Below are positions 18,475-27,892 of a DNA stretch of 64,000 bases, one piece after another. Location of the stretch: contig NZ_AP021875.1 in the NCBI RefSeq assembly GCF_009688965.1, forward strand, positions 4,154,001 through 4,218,000, in the 5' to 3' direction. A program made the position numbers and the translations under genes. Origin of the DNA: Desulfosarcina widdelii. Its GTDB lineage: Bacteria > Desulfobacterota > Desulfobacteria > Desulfobacterales > Desulfosarcinaceae. Under the pieces are notes generated by a model. The model worked only from the letters and a program-made list of their open reading frames with translations. It ran no database searches and was not told the origin of the DNA. Every line of letters starts with the position of its first letter. Within the stretch, counting starts at the first letter, position 1.

Positions 18475-20142
18475 CTATTTTTTGCCCGCTACCGCTTCGG
18501 CAATATTAAAGCAATAATCGCCGATTTTCTCCAGGTTGGTCAGCAGATTGACGTAAATGAGCCCCTGGTCGAGACCGCATTCGCAGGAACGCAAGCGCTG
18601 AATATGGTCGTCGCGGAATTTCTCGCGCATGGCGTCGATGGTATTTTCAATGATGTCGGCCTGGGTCATGAAGTTGGACGGGAGCTGGCGCATGGCCGAG
18701 GTGACCAGATCCACGAACGCACCCACTTTTTCCACAAGCTGATTCAAATCGTTTTGGGCGCTTTCCGTGAAAGTCAGATCGCTTTCAAGCATGTCCTCGA
18801 GGGCCTGGGCGATGTTTTCCACGGAGTCGCCGACGCGTTCGATGTTGTTGGTCATGCGCATCAGGCTGGAAATCTCCTTGGCTTCGGATTCGCTCACATC
18901 GCTCTGGTAAATCCGGGTAAGATAGGCCATGATCTCCCGCTGCATGTCGTCCAGATGATTCTCTATCTGCCGCCATTTGGCCAGCTTCTTGTAATCCCTG
19001 TCCGTCAGTCGCTTTACCGTTTTTCGGAACATGTATCGGGCTGTTTCAGACATGCGCAGGATCTCGCTGCGGGTTTCCACGATGGCGGCAATGGGGGTGT
19101 CGATAAGTCGGTCGCCGAAGTTGGGTAGTCGGTAGTAATCGATCTCTTCCGACTCTTTGGGCGACAGCAAAATGGCCACCTTGATCAGCCAGGGCAGCAC
19201 CAGCAGAAAAAACGAGGCGTTGATCACATTGAACATGGTGTGCCCGTTGGCAATATAGCGGGCGATGTTGACCACGTCGTCTCCAACCACCTGGTCCACG
19301 GGCCCGGCTCCCATCCCAAGAGTCACGGTCTCCACAAGTTTGACGAACAGAGGGAAGATACAAAGCATGAGCGTCACACCGAGCACATTGAACATGGTGT
19401 GAGCCCGGGCTGCCCGGTGGGCATTGATATTGTTGGAACCGATGGTGGCCAGCTCGGCTGTGATGGTGGTGCCGATGTTTTCCCCCAGCACCAGGGCCAT
19501 GGCGCCGGGGAAGGTCAGCAGCCCCTGGCCGGCCAGGGTCATGGTCAGCCCGATGGTGGCCGAGGAAGACTGTACCATGATGGTCAGTGCGGCCCCGACG
19601 ACCACGCACAGCAGCAGCCCGCCAACGGAACTGGGGTCGAACTTGGTAAAAAAGTCCAGAAAGGCCGGGTCGCTTTTGATGGGGGAAAGGCCGTGTTTCA
19701 TGACCGTCATGCCGTAGAAGAGCATGCCGAAACCCAGGATGACTTCACCGATATAGCGAGTCTTTTTCTGCTGTGTGAAATACTTGAGCACCACCCCCAG
19801 GGCGATGGCGGGAAGAGCCAGGCTGGTGAGTTTGAAGGCAATCAGTTGGGCGGTGACGGTGGTGCCGATGTTGGCGCCCAGAATCATGCCCACGGCCTGC
19901 TGCAGGGTCATCAGGCCGGCGGTTACGAAACCGATCAGCATGACCGTGGTGGCGGAAGAGGACTGCACCATGGCCGTGACCACTGTGCCGGTCAAACAGC
20001 CGATCACCCGGTTCGAGGACACCGCACTCAAAATAGCCTTGATCCGTTTTCCGGCGGTCATCTGAAGGCCTTCGGTCATCATCTTCATGCCGAGGATAAA
20101 CATGCCCAACCCGCCGAAAGTGGTGAGTAACACCTTGACCAT
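18475..20142 (-). CDS. Na+/phosphate cotransporter with PhoU-like tail
   Basis: A 555-residue NptA/PNaS-family protein. Two inverted Na/Pi repeats are visible, each with a QSSSAT signature (TAMVQSSSATTVMLIGF and TIMVQSSSATIGLTMTL) and paired GANIGTT/GENIGTT loops. About eight or more membrane helices are followed (from ~residue 340) by a soluble PhoU-like helical bundle. The ATG at 20142 follows GGAG at 6 nt; the TTG at 20154 is less likely. It runs convergent to the YkgJ genes. Confidence 0.93.
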   Translation of the reverse strand: MVKVLLTTFGGLGMFILGMKMMTEGLQMTAGKRIKAILSAVSSNRVIGCLTGTVVTAMVQSSSATTVMLIGFVTAGLMTLQQAVGMILGANIGTTVTAQLIAFKLTSLALPAIALGVVLKYFTQQKKTRYIGEVILGFGMLFYGMTVMKHGLSPIKSDPAFLDFFTKFDPSSVGGLLLCVVVGAALTIMVQSSSATIGLTMTLAGQGLLTFPGAMALVLGENIGTTITAELATIGSNNINAHRAARAHTMFNVLGVTLMLCIFPLFVKLVETVTLGMGAGPVDQVVGDDVVNIARYIANGHTMFNVINASFFLLVLPWLIKVAILLSPKESEEIDYYRLPNFGDRLIDTPIAAIVETRSEILRMSETARYMFRKTVKRLTDRDYKKLAKWRQIENHLDDMQREIMAYLTRIYQSDVSESEAKEISSLMRMTNNIERVGDSVENIAQALEDMLESDLTFTESAQNDLNQLVEKVGAFVDLVTSAMRQLPSNFMTQADIIENTIDAMREKFRDDHIQRLRSCECGLDQGLIYVNLLTNLEKIGDYCFNIAEAVAGKK

Positions 20143-20357
20143 CGCATGCTCCAATCGCGGCCGCCCCGGAAAAAGCCGCCGGCTGTTTCTTTCCCGCTCA
20201 CGCGGGAAGCGGTAACCCGCTGTTAATGCGTATTAATTTATTTTTCAAATAGTTAATCTACGCGAAATGTTGGCCTGTTCTTACCATATACTCACTTGAT
20301 GTCAAGCCTTGCGCGCCATGGAATTATGTATAAAAACTGATACTGCCTGGTAACGAT

Positions 20358-20831
20358 TCAAATCCGGTATCCGATGGCATAATAACCCACATCCTCCGGA
20401 TGGACATTCTCCTCGGAGATTGCCTTGTCCCGAACCGATATGCCGGCCCGATGAACCGATTCCGGGTCACCGGACACCAGCGGATGCCAGGGGGCCAGAT
20501 CCTTGCCTTCGGCCAATCGCCGGTAGGTACAAGTTTTTGGAAGCCATCGCAATTTTGGAATCTGCTGCGGGGTCAGAACGAGACATTCGGGCACCAGGAT
20601 GGTTCGATGGTCGTAGTCGGTGCATTGGCACGTCCGGGTATCCAACAGGTAACAGGAGACCCAGGTATACGTGACTTTACCGGTTTTGCCATCTTGGAAC
20701 TTTTGGAGACAGCATCGACCGCAGCCGTCGCACAACGCTTCCCACTGCCGGCGGGTCATCTGTGCCAAGGATAGCGTTTTCCAGAAGGGTTGGGCAACGG
20801 GCGTTTCTTTTGGGTTATTTTCCATTCGCAT
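20358..20831 (-). CDS. YcgN-family cysteine-cluster protein
   Basis: A 157-residue UPF0260/YcgN protein: MTRRQWEALCDGCGRCCLQK, then CQCTDYDHRT, VPECLVLTPQQIPKLRWLP and TCTYRRLAEGKDLAPWHPLVSG. This is a third cysteine-cluster protein within 4 kb. Function unknown; the cysteines suggest metal or Fe-S binding. It overlaps the end of the upstream 4Fe-4S gene by 17 nt. The start could also be the ATG at 20825. Confidence 0.92.
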   Translation of the reverse strand: MRMENNPKETPVAQPFWKTLSLAQMTRRQWEALCDGCGRCCLQKFQDGKTGKVTYTWVSCYLLDTRTCQCTDYDHRTILVPECLVLTPQQIPKLRWLPKTCTYRRLAEGKDLAPWHPLVSGDPESVHRAGISVRDKAISEENVHPEDVGYYAIGYRI

Positions 20832-21975
20832 TCGATTCTTTTTTGAACTTCCTGCCGGCGATATAACGGTCCCGCTGGGATCTTCCGATTAGGGCCGCAA
20901 AGGAAAGCGGGGTCAGCGTTTTGCGTTTCCAGGCTGTTCGCAGCAAAGCGACGGCCATGTTGGCAGGCACCGGGGACTGTTTTTCGCGGGGTTTGCGCTC
21001 CAACTTCAGGGCTCCGGCAGGACAGGTGGAGACACACAACCCGCAGCCAATGCAGCGCCGACCATCCAGCCGAACCCGGTTTCCCACCAAGCTGAGGGCG
21101 GCCATCTGACAGCGCTGGACACAGATCCCGCAGCCGGTGCATGCAGCGGCATCCAGTTGTACCGAGAAGGCGGCGGCCATCAGTTCGGCAGGCCTGGGAT
21201 AGGTTTTCACGGTACGCAGCACCCCGCAGCAGCAGCCGCAACAGCAACAGATCCAGGCGGGATCACGGCTGTTGCTGGGTTGCAGGACCAGTCCGGCCCG
21301 GTCGGCCGTTTCAAGAAGGTCCAGGACGGTCTGTCGGTCCACCGGACGACCGATACCGGCTTGGATGAAATAGCTGCCAGCATCGCCAAAGGAAATACAG
21401 GTCTCCAGAGGACGGTCGCACCCTTGGCCGGCCAAGCGCCGCTCCTGGCGGCAGATGCAGGGGGCGACGACAAAATGCTCTTTCTTTTCAATTAATCGGG
21501 CGGCGGCCTCATGGGGCAGGATTGGCAATTGCGGGTCGATGCTGCGATTCACCGGGATGGTGCGCATCTGCGGCGCCCGCTGCCACGCTTTTGCATTAAA
21601 GAGGACCGGGATATAGGCCTCCATTTCGGCCACGAGTTCCGGATCCAGTCGATTGACCTGAAATTCCCAGATCCCCACCACAAACTGGGACGCCATGTAG
21701 CAGTCGGGTTTTCCCAGGCCGCTGTTTTTGAGAAGCAATCCCTTGCGCCACATGGCCTCAAGTATCGCTACTGCGGTATCGCTGTCCAGCCCGCACCGAT
21801 AGGCGATCACATGAGCCGCTTCGGGGATCAGGGTCAATCGACAGGCCACCCTGGCCTCGGATTCGGTAAAGAGCCGTTTGAGGATGCGAAGCTCCACGCC
21901 GTCCGGGGTGGCCGGAAAGCCTCCGGGAAGCCTGTCCAGATGGCTGGCCAGCTCATGATATACCGTGTGCGCCAT
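20815..21975 (-). CDS. 4Fe-4S protein with winged-helix-like N-terminus, copy A
   Basis: A 386-residue protein. Residues ~1-90 look like a winged helix (VELRILKRLFTESEARVACR). A cysteine region CICRQERRLAGQGCDRPLETC is followed by an extraordinary run (ICCCCGCCCGV). Two ferredoxin-type 4Fe-4S motifs follow (CTGCGICVQRCQ and CIGCGLCVSTCP). It is a paralogue of the protein at 31483-32541 along its whole length. It lacks the TetR-type operator that precedes the other copy. Probably an electron-transfer or redox-sensing protein; partner unknown. Confidence 0.8.
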   Translation of the reverse strand: MAHTVYHELASHLDRLPGGFPATPDGVELRILKRLFTESEARVACRLTLIPEAAHVIAYRCGLDSDTAVAILEAMWRKGLLLKNSGLGKPDCYMASQFVVGIWEFQVNRLDPELVAEMEAYIPVLFNAKAWQRAPQMRTIPVNRSIDPQLPILPHEAAARLIEKKEHFVVAPCICRQERRLAGQGCDRPLETCISFGDAGSYFIQAGIGRPVDRQTVLDLLETADRAGLVLQPSNSRDPAWICCCCGCCCGVLRTVKTYPRPAELMAAAFSVQLDAAACTGCGICVQRCQMAALSLVGNRVRLDGRRCIGCGLCVSTCPAGALKLERKPREKQSPVPANMAVALLRTAWKRKTLTPLSFAALIGRSQRDRYIAGRKFKKESNANGK

Positions 21976-21993
21976 GCTTCGTTTTTTTTTACC

Positions 21994-23847
21994 CTACATC
22001 AAGTGCGCGTTGATGAACAGATGACAGACGATACTGGCCGCATACCCTAAAATAATGATCGGCGTCCATTTCAAATGGGTACCGAAGGTGTAGGTTCCCC
22101 GGGCCGTTCCCATCAGGGCCACGCCTGCCGCAGAACCGATCGAGAGCATGCTGCCACCCACCCCGGCCGTCAGGGTCACCAGCAGCCATTGGCCGTGGGA
22201 CATGGCCGGGTCCATGGTGAGAACGGCAAACATCACCGGGATGTTGTCCACGATGGCCGAGAGGAATCCCACGATGACATTGGCCCAGGTGGCTCCCAAA
22301 TCGTGGTACATATACTGGGAGATGGCGCCCAAGTAGCCGAACTGCGCCAGGCCGCCCACGCACAGAATGACCCCGTAAAAGAAGAGCAAGGTGTCCCATT
22401 CGGCCCGGGCGATCTTTTTCATCAAGTCGAAATGCTTGGCGGCCGCTTTTTTTTCGGTGAAATCCTCAAGCACCTCTACGGCACCCAGCACATTGCCGCT
22501 CTCATCTTTTACAGGTGCGCCGGTAAACGAGACCCATCGCCCCGAGTCTCCCAGGGTGGACACAAACCGCGAGGCTTCGTAGGCGCCGCTGATGTATTCG
22601 TTGCGAGTGAAGTTGCCCTCGTACTGCCGGTCGATCATTTTTTCAGGCATGTAGTTGAGCACCAGATCGGCCATTACCGGTTGCTGATCCTCATAAAACG
22701 GCTTCCACTGGTCACGGGTGCCCACCATCTCCCGGGCATTGCGGCCGGTAAAGCGCTCGCAGGCCTTGTTCCAGTGGGTAATGGTATGATCGATATCAAT
22801 GGCAAAGGCCGGCAGATCGATCTTTTCGATAATCTGGGACAAATCCAACTTGCTTTTGGTAATTGTGGTAATCGGGTAGAGCGATTCGGCGCCCCGGGCA
22901 CCCAGAATGTAATCGTAGCGTTCGGCGCGGCCTTCGTGCATTTTGATGTGGTAGGAAAGCGGTCCCAGAAAGCCCAGGCCCAGCATCATGCCGGCCACTG
23001 GCGGCAGATGCAGAAAATTGTGAAAACAGACCGCTGTAGCAATGGTCATCAGAAAAAAGGCCATGATGGCCTTGGCGCCGTATTTCATCTGTATGGATTC
23101 ATCCAGGGTTTTGGGTGTCGCCTTTTCGATTGCCAGGCTCATAACCACCGCCGGAACCATCCAGTTCACCAAAGAGGGGATAAAAATTCGGAAAAATTCG
23201 GAAAACTGCACCTTGGCTTTCTGCCAGACCATGAGGGTGGTGATGTCGCCGAAAGGAGAAAAGGCACCCCCGGCGTTGGCGGCGACCACCACGTTGATGC
23301 AGGCCAGCGCCACGAATTTCTTATTGTCTCCGCCCACGGCCATGACCACGGCACCCATCAGCAACGCGGTGGTCAGGTTGTCGGCAATCGGGGAAATAAA
23401 GAAGGCCAGCAGGCCGGTCACCCAGAAAATCATCCGCAGCGAAAACCCCCTAGATACCAGGTAGGCCCGCAGCGCCTGAAACACGTTCCGTTCTTCCATG
23501 GCGTTGATATAGGTCATGGCGGCCAGTAAAAAAAGGAACAGTTCGGCATATTCCAGCAGACTGTGCTTGATGGCCTCGTGGGCCGTATGGGTATCGCCGA
23601 TGCGAATATAGGCAACTGACAATAGCACCCAGATAATCCCGGCAGCCAGCAGCACCGGTTTGCTCTTGCGCAGGTGGATGTTATTTTCCAGAGGCACCAG
23701 CGAATAGGCCAGTACAAAAACAATGATGCCCAGGTAACCGTAAATCGTTCCAGTTAAATGGCTTTCTGCCGCCGCCGCGGGTCCTCCGCCGGCCCAGGCC
23801 AGCACGGGCGTCAACAACAGTAGTAAAAACCAACCGATTCGCTTCAT
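21994..23847 (-). CDS. nhaD: NhaD-type Na+/H+ antiporter with an inserted PAS domain
   Basis: A 617-residue membrane protein. A signal-like N-terminus ends in AWA. NhaD motifs are clear: SPIADNLTTALLMGAVVMAV, NAGGAFSPFGDITTLM, and at the C-terminus FLSAIVDNIPVMFAVL and TAGVGGSMLSIGSAAGVALM. Between membrane segments, residues ~335-470 form a PAS domain (IEKIDLPAFAIDIDHTITHW, ending GAVEVLEDFTEKKAAAKHFD). Ordinary NhaD lacks this insert. The ATG at 23847 follows GAGG. It ends 18 nt before the 4Fe-4S gene. Confidence 0.92.
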   Translation of the reverse strand: MKRIGWFLLLLLTPVLAWAGGGPAAAAESHLTGTIYGYLGIIVFVLAYSLVPLENNIHLRKSKPVLLAAGIIWVLLSVAYIRIGDTHTAHEAIKHSLLEYAELFLFLLAAMTYINAMEERNVFQALRAYLVSRGFSLRMIFWVTGLLAFFISPIADNLTTALLMGAVVMAVGGDNKKFVALACINVVVAANAGGAFSPFGDITTLMVWQKAKVQFSEFFRIFIPSLVNWMVPAVVMSLAIEKATPKTLDESIQMKYGAKAIMAFFLMTIATAVCFHNFLHLPPVAGMMLGLGFLGPLSYHIKMHEGRAERYDYILGARGAESLYPITTITKSKLDLSQIIEKIDLPAFAIDIDHTITHWNKACERFTGRNAREMVGTRDQWKPFYEDQQPVMADLVLNYMPEKMIDRQYEGNFTRNEYISGAYEASRFVSTLGDSGRWVSFTGAPVKDESGNVLGAVEVLEDFTEKKAAAKHFDLMKKIARAEWDTLLFFYGVILCVGGLAQFGYLGAISQYMYHDLGATWANVIVGFLSAIVDNIPVMFAVLTMDPAMSHGQWLLVTLTAGVGGSMLSIGSAAGVALMGTARGTYTFGTHLKWTPIIILGYAASIVCHLFINAHLM

Positions 23848-24063
23848 GTCAACCTCGTAACTATTTTTAATTAAATACAATCGAAACAAAAGTCGCCAGG
23901 CTTTCAAATCGGCAGAACTGCGACCCGCTTGAAAACCGTCTCACAATCGTTATCCGTTAACCGGCTGAAAACTTGAGCCTGTTCATAGGCCAGGAAATCA
24001 ACAAAAAAGGGCTACATATAAGTTATTGTTCTGGATATGACAACACTTTTCCGCAGGCATAAC

Positions 24064-24100
24064 AAAAACCCGGGCCTGCCTGTCGTTGGCGGGTCCGGGT
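24064..24100 (-). terminator. Intrinsic terminator after the lytic transglycosylase gene
   Basis: On the minus strand ACCCGGACCCGCC (24100-24088) pairs with GGCAGGCCCGGGT (24080-24068) through a long GC-rich stem with two G-U pairs, followed by five T (24068-24064). It lies 33 nt beyond the end of the transglycosylase gene and separates it from nhaD. The remaining ~200 bases up to nhaD hold nothing I recognise. Confidence 0.8.
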
Positions 24101-24133
24101 CTTGATGATCGATGGGATCGGGGGTGTCGAACG

Positions 24134-24901
24134 TCAGGCCAAACGACGAAATCCAGACTTGGCCTGCATCTTGAATTTTTCCTGGAACTTGAGCACCTTC
24201 TTGATGTAGTGCCGGGTCGCCTTGAAAGGAGGCACGCCCTCATAGTTGCGGACGTGCCGGGAGCCGGCATTATATGCGGCCAGGGCCAACTGCACATCGC
24301 CGTCGAAGCGGTCCAGCAACAATCTGAAATATCGCACGCCGCCATCGATATTTTCCTTGGGATCGTAAATATTGCGCACACCGAGGGCTTTGGCCGTCGA
24401 CGGCATCAACTGCATCAATCCCCGGGCGCCTTTTTTCGACTTCGCCCTGGGATTGAACCCGGATTCCGCAAAAATAATGGCCCGTACCAGGTTGGGGTCC
24501 ACTTCGTACCGCCCGGATACCTGCATGATAATCCCTTGAAAAGGAACGGTTTTCTCCGGCACTGCGCTATCCGCAGCCGATGATATCATGGCAACTGTTG
24601 CAGCTTTCCCGGGTGCCGAACCGATATCGGGCATCGCCAGTGCCGGATCACACCCGAAAGCGCCCGCACGGGAGGCAACCGCTGCCGGTTCAGGCAGAGG
24701 CACTAGAGATGACGGCGGCTGCGGCAGGATCAACTCGGGCAAGGGCGAGGTTGCCACCAAGGCTGCCGGTTTGCCTGCTGTGCAGGCAACCGCCAGCAAA
24801 ACGGTGCAGGCGGCCACGGTTACCGAAAAAACGACTGCATCCTTTATCAAGGATACTTTTTTGAAAAAATATACATTTAAAGACATAAGGCGGCACATCA
24901 T
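24134..24901 (-). CDS. Lytic transglycosylase, SLT domain (putative lipoprotein)
   Basis: A 255-residue cell-wall lytic enzyme. The N-terminal hydrophobic segment ends LLAVACTAG, a plausible lipobox with Cys near residue 40. Residues ~45-120 are a Pro/Ala-rich linker. The SLT catalytic domain has the glutamate in AIIFAESGFNPRAKSKKGARG, then LMQLMPSTAKALG, NIDGGVRYFRLLLDRF and ALAAYNAGSRHVRNY. Several in-frame ATGs (24901, 24898, 24886) could be the start. Confidence 0.9.
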   Translation of the reverse strand: MMCRLMSLNVYFFKKVSLIKDAVVFSVTVAACTVLLAVACTAGKPAALVATSPLPELILPQPPSSLVPLPEPAAVASRAGAFGCDPALAMPDIGSAPGKAATVAMISSAADSAVPEKTVPFQGIIMQVSGRYEVDPNLVRAIIFAESGFNPRAKSKKGARGLMQLMPSTAKALGVRNIYDPKENIDGGVRYFRLLLDRFDGDVQLALAAYNAGSRHVRNYEGVPPFKATRHYIKKVLKFQEKFKMQAKSGFRRLA

Positions 24902-25104
24902 TAAAAGTTAAACACAAGAGGCGGCAATTCGCACCCACATTTACGGCAGCCTTAAAGCAAAAAGAATACCGCATTTGAAACGATACGTTTAATTAACCCT
25001 AAATAACAAAAGGTTATACCATTTTTAAAACGATTAATTTTTTTAAATGGGAAAAGCGGTCACCAAAAACAATGGCATTAAGACCACATTGAGAAGTATA
25101 TTTC

Positions 25105-25812
25105 CTAAATTCCCAAATAGGCCTTTTTCACGTCCTCGTTGACCAGCAGACTTTCGGCGGCATCGGAAAGGGAAATCCGGCCGTTTTCCATTACGTAACC
25201 TCGATGGGCGACTTTCAGGGCCAAATTGGCATTCTGTTCCACAAGAAAAATGGTGGTGTTGTTTTCGCTGTTAATCTTACGAATGATCTCGAATATCTGC
25301 TTTACGACCAGCGGCGCCAGGCCCAGGGAGGGCTCGTCCATCAGAAGCAGCCGCGGGCGGGCCATCAGCGCCCTGGAAATGGCCAGCATCTGCTGCTCGC
25401 CGCCGCTCAGGGTGCCGCCGGCCTGGTTGCGCCGTTCGGCCAGAATGGGGAAAAGCTCGAAGACATAGTCGAGGTCCGACTTGACACCGTCCTTGTCTTC
25501 CCTCAAAAAGGCGCCCATATCCAGATTTTCCAATACGGACAGATAAGGAAAAATTCGACGGCCTTCCGGAACCTGGCTGATGCCCAAAGAGACGATCTTG
25601 TCCGGGTTCATACGGGCAATGGACTTTCCCATGAACCGCACCTCTCCCGAACGCGGCGGGACAATGCCGGAGATAGACATCAAGGTAGTGGTCTTGCCGG
25701 CGCCATTGGCACCGATCAGGGTGATGATTTCCCCTTCTTTGACCTCCAGACTGACCCCCTTTAGTGCCTGAATATTTCCGTAATAGGTATGGATATCAAC
25801 GAGGCTAAGCAT
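25105..25812 (-). CDS. livF: Branched-chain amino-acid ABC transporter ATPase
   Basis: A 235-residue LivF: GANGAGKTTTL (Walker A), QVPEGRRIFPYLSV (LivF hallmark), TLSGGEQQMLAISRALM (signature) and RLLLMDEPSLGLAP (Walker B). The ATG at 25812 overlaps the livG stop by 8 nt; a longer frame upstream is within livG. Last gene of the liv operon. Substrates (leucine-type amino acids, amides or urea) cannot be told from this subunit. Confidence 0.96.
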   Translation of the reverse strand: MLSLVDIHTYYGNIQALKGVSLEVKEGEIITLIGANGAGKTTTLMSISGIVPPRSGEVRFMGKSIARMNPDKIVSLGISQVPEGRRIFPYLSVLENLDMGAFLREDKDGVKSDLDYVFELFPILAERRNQAGGTLSGGEQQMLAISRALMARPRLLLMDEPSLGLAPLVVKQIFEIIRKINSENNTTIFLVEQNANLALKVAHRGYVMENGRISLSDAAESLLVNEDVKKAYLGI

Positions 25813-26596
25813 CGATTTCTTCTCCCAGGTAGGCTTTGATAACGGCTGGATTTTTTCGGATCTCAACAGGTGTGCCCTGGGCGATCTTTTTTCCGTAGTC
25901 CATGACAAAAATCCGGTCCGACAGGCTCATGACCAGCTTCATGTCGTGTTCGATGAGCAGGATCGAAATCCCCTCCGTTTCGCGGATTTTCAAAATCAGT
26001 TCATCCAGTTGGTGCGTCTCTTGAGGGTTCATTCCCGCGGCCGGCTCGTCCAGCAGCAGCATGAAGGGATCGGTGGCCATGGCGCGGGCGATTTCCAGAC
26101 GCCGCTGGGCGCCGTAAGGCAAATTCTTGGCAAACTCGTTGACGTACTTTTCCAGTCCGATTTTCTTGAGGATCGCATAGCTTTTCTGAACCACCGCCTC
26201 CTCTTCCCGGCGCGTGGAGATCCCCCGCAGCACCGCCCCAAGGATGCCGGATTTCATGCGGCAATGGCAGCCGATCATCACATTTTCCAGCACGGTCATA
26301 TTCTGAAAAAGACGGATGTTCTGAAAGGTCCTGGCCAGCCCACGTTCCGTTACCAGGTTGGGTTTGAGGCCATTGATGCGTTCGGTTTTTCCATCTTTTG
26401 CGGCAGTGATCAGGATATCTCCGGCACTGGGCTTGTAAATCCCGGTAATGCAATTGAAAAATGTCGTCTTGCCCGCACCGTTGGGGCCGATCAAAGCCAC
26501 GATTTCACCCTGGCGGACATCCAGATCGATCTTGTCCAGTGCCCGCAGGCCGCCGAAATCCATTGTCAGTTGTTTTACGTCGAGTATCGGTTCCAT
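25805..26596 (-). CDS. livG: Branched-chain amino-acid ABC transporter ATPase
   Basis: A 263-residue LivG: GPNGAGKTTFFNCITG (Walker A), the LivG-type RTFQNIRLFQNMTVLENVMI, YGAQRRLEIARAMA in place of a perfect signature, and FMLLLDEPAAGMNPQET (Walker B). Pairs with LivF at the inner face of the membrane. It follows livM by 8 nt. Confidence 0.96.
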   Translation of the reverse strand: MEPILDVKQLTMDFGGLRALDKIDLDVRQGEIVALIGPNGAGKTTFFNCITGIYKPSAGDILITAAKDGKTERINGLKPNLVTERGLARTFQNIRLFQNMTVLENVMIGCHCRMKSGILGAVLRGISTRREEEAVVQKSYAILKKIGLEKYVNEFAKNLPYGAQRRLEIARAMATDPFMLLLDEPAAGMNPQETHQLDELILKIRETEGISILLIEHDMKLVMSLSDRIFVMDYGKKIAQGTPVEIRKNPAVIKAYLGEEIDA

Positions 26597-26604
26597 ATGC
26601 CTGT

Positions 26605-27837
26605 CTATTCTGTCGGGCTCAACAATGCCCCTTCAGGTTCAATCTCTCTGTATTGATATGTCCGCCTTGTCGTTTCCACGATGCCTCCGGGCCGGAACAC
26701 CATCATCACCACCAGAACGGCACCGTATACCAGAATGCGGTATTCCGAAAGAAAACGCAGGTATTCGGGCAAAAGGACAAGAATGAAGGCGCCGACGATG
26801 ACCCCGACGATGGACCCCATTCCACCCAGCACCACCACACAGAGGATGTTGATGGATTCCCACAGGGTGAAACTGGCCGGGTTGATGAAGGTGGTTTTGG
26901 CGGCGAACACTACCCCGGCGAATCCGGCCCATGTGGCTCCCAGGGCGAAGGCCATGAGTTTGGTCTTGCGCTTGTCGATGCCCATGGCCTGGCAGGCCAC
27001 CTCGTCCTCGCGCAGGGCGATCCAGGCCCTTCCGATCCGAGAATTCTGCAACCGGTTGACGACGAAGATGGTAAACAGGCTCAAGCCGATCATGAGGAAA
27101 TAGATGTAAATCGTGGCCTGTTCGATATTCATCTCCATGCCGAAGAATCCCGGTCGCGGAATATTGGCGATACCGCTGGGACCGAAAGAGAACTCATTCC
27201 AGTTTTCCATGATCAGGCGGATGATTTCGCCGAATCCCAGGGTAACGATGGCCAGGTAATCTCCCCGCAGCCGCAGCACGGGAAAGCCCAGAATGATGCC
27301 GAACATGGCCGCCAGCCCGGCACCGATGGCCAATACGGTCCAGAAGCCGAGCCCGAAATGGTAGTTGAGCAGGGCGTAAGAGTAGGCACCGACGCAGTAA
27401 AAAGCGGCATATCCCAAGTCCAGCAGCCCGGCGACGCCGACCACGATGTTGAGTCCCAGCCCCAGCAGGATATATATCATGGCCGTGATCATGATGTTGG
27501 TCTGGTAGATGGAAAAAACAAAGGGAAACGCCAGGGCTACACTGCAGATGACGATCAGGGCAGGCATGGTGAACCGACGGTCTTTGAGCAGCCGCTGGCT
27601 CAGGGTAACCCGGTCTATGCCGCTCTCAGATTTTTGGACGCCCTCTTCCTTGCGGCGGATCATGTACCGCCAGAGGGCACTGAGCAAAAAACTGCCCAGG
27701 CCGACGAGCAACAGATTGGCCCAGCGCCACTCGACAATGTTTTCGACCGTATTGACCCGAATAACCATGATGGGAAAGGTCAAAAACATGAACCACAGCG
27801 AGGCCAGGAAAGATTTTTTCAATTCGTTTGAAAGCAT
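26605..27837 (-). CDS. livM: Branched-chain amino-acid ABC transporter permease
   Basis: A 410-residue LivM with roughly ten membrane helices. Landmarks are LGLNIVVGVAGLLDLGYAAF, the EAA-type loop GRAWIALREDEVACQAMGID, and GGMGSIVGVIVGAF. The first ~120 residues are an extension with extra hydrophobic segments compared with short LivM proteins. It forms the channel with LivH. Confidence 0.95.
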   Translation of the reverse strand: MLSNELKKSFLASLWFMFLTFPIMVIRVNTVENIVEWRWANLLLVGLGSFLLSALWRYMIRRKEEGVQKSESGIDRVTLSQRLLKDRRFTMPALIVICSVALAFPFVFSIYQTNIMITAMIYILLGLGLNIVVGVAGLLDLGYAAFYCVGAYSYALLNYHFGLGFWTVLAIGAGLAAMFGIILGFPVLRLRGDYLAIVTLGFGEIIRLIMENWNEFSFGPSGIANIPRPGFFGMEMNIEQATIYIYFLMIGLSLFTIFVVNRLQNSRIGRAWIALREDEVACQAMGIDKRKTKLMAFALGATWAGFAGVVFAAKTTFINPASFTLWESINILCVVVLGGMGSIVGVIVGAFILVLLPEYLRFLSEYRILVYGAVLVVMMVFRPGGIVETTRRTYQYREIEPEGALLSPTE

Positions 27838-27892
27838 GGCGGTTACTGTTTCATTCTAAAATTCATATTTGAGAAGTTCGCCATAAGGCCGA

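Noticed and set aside
22075-23529. A 484-codon plus-strand frame opposite nhaD
   Set aside because: No recognisable domain or ribosome site; nhaD on the other strand has clear motifs throughout.
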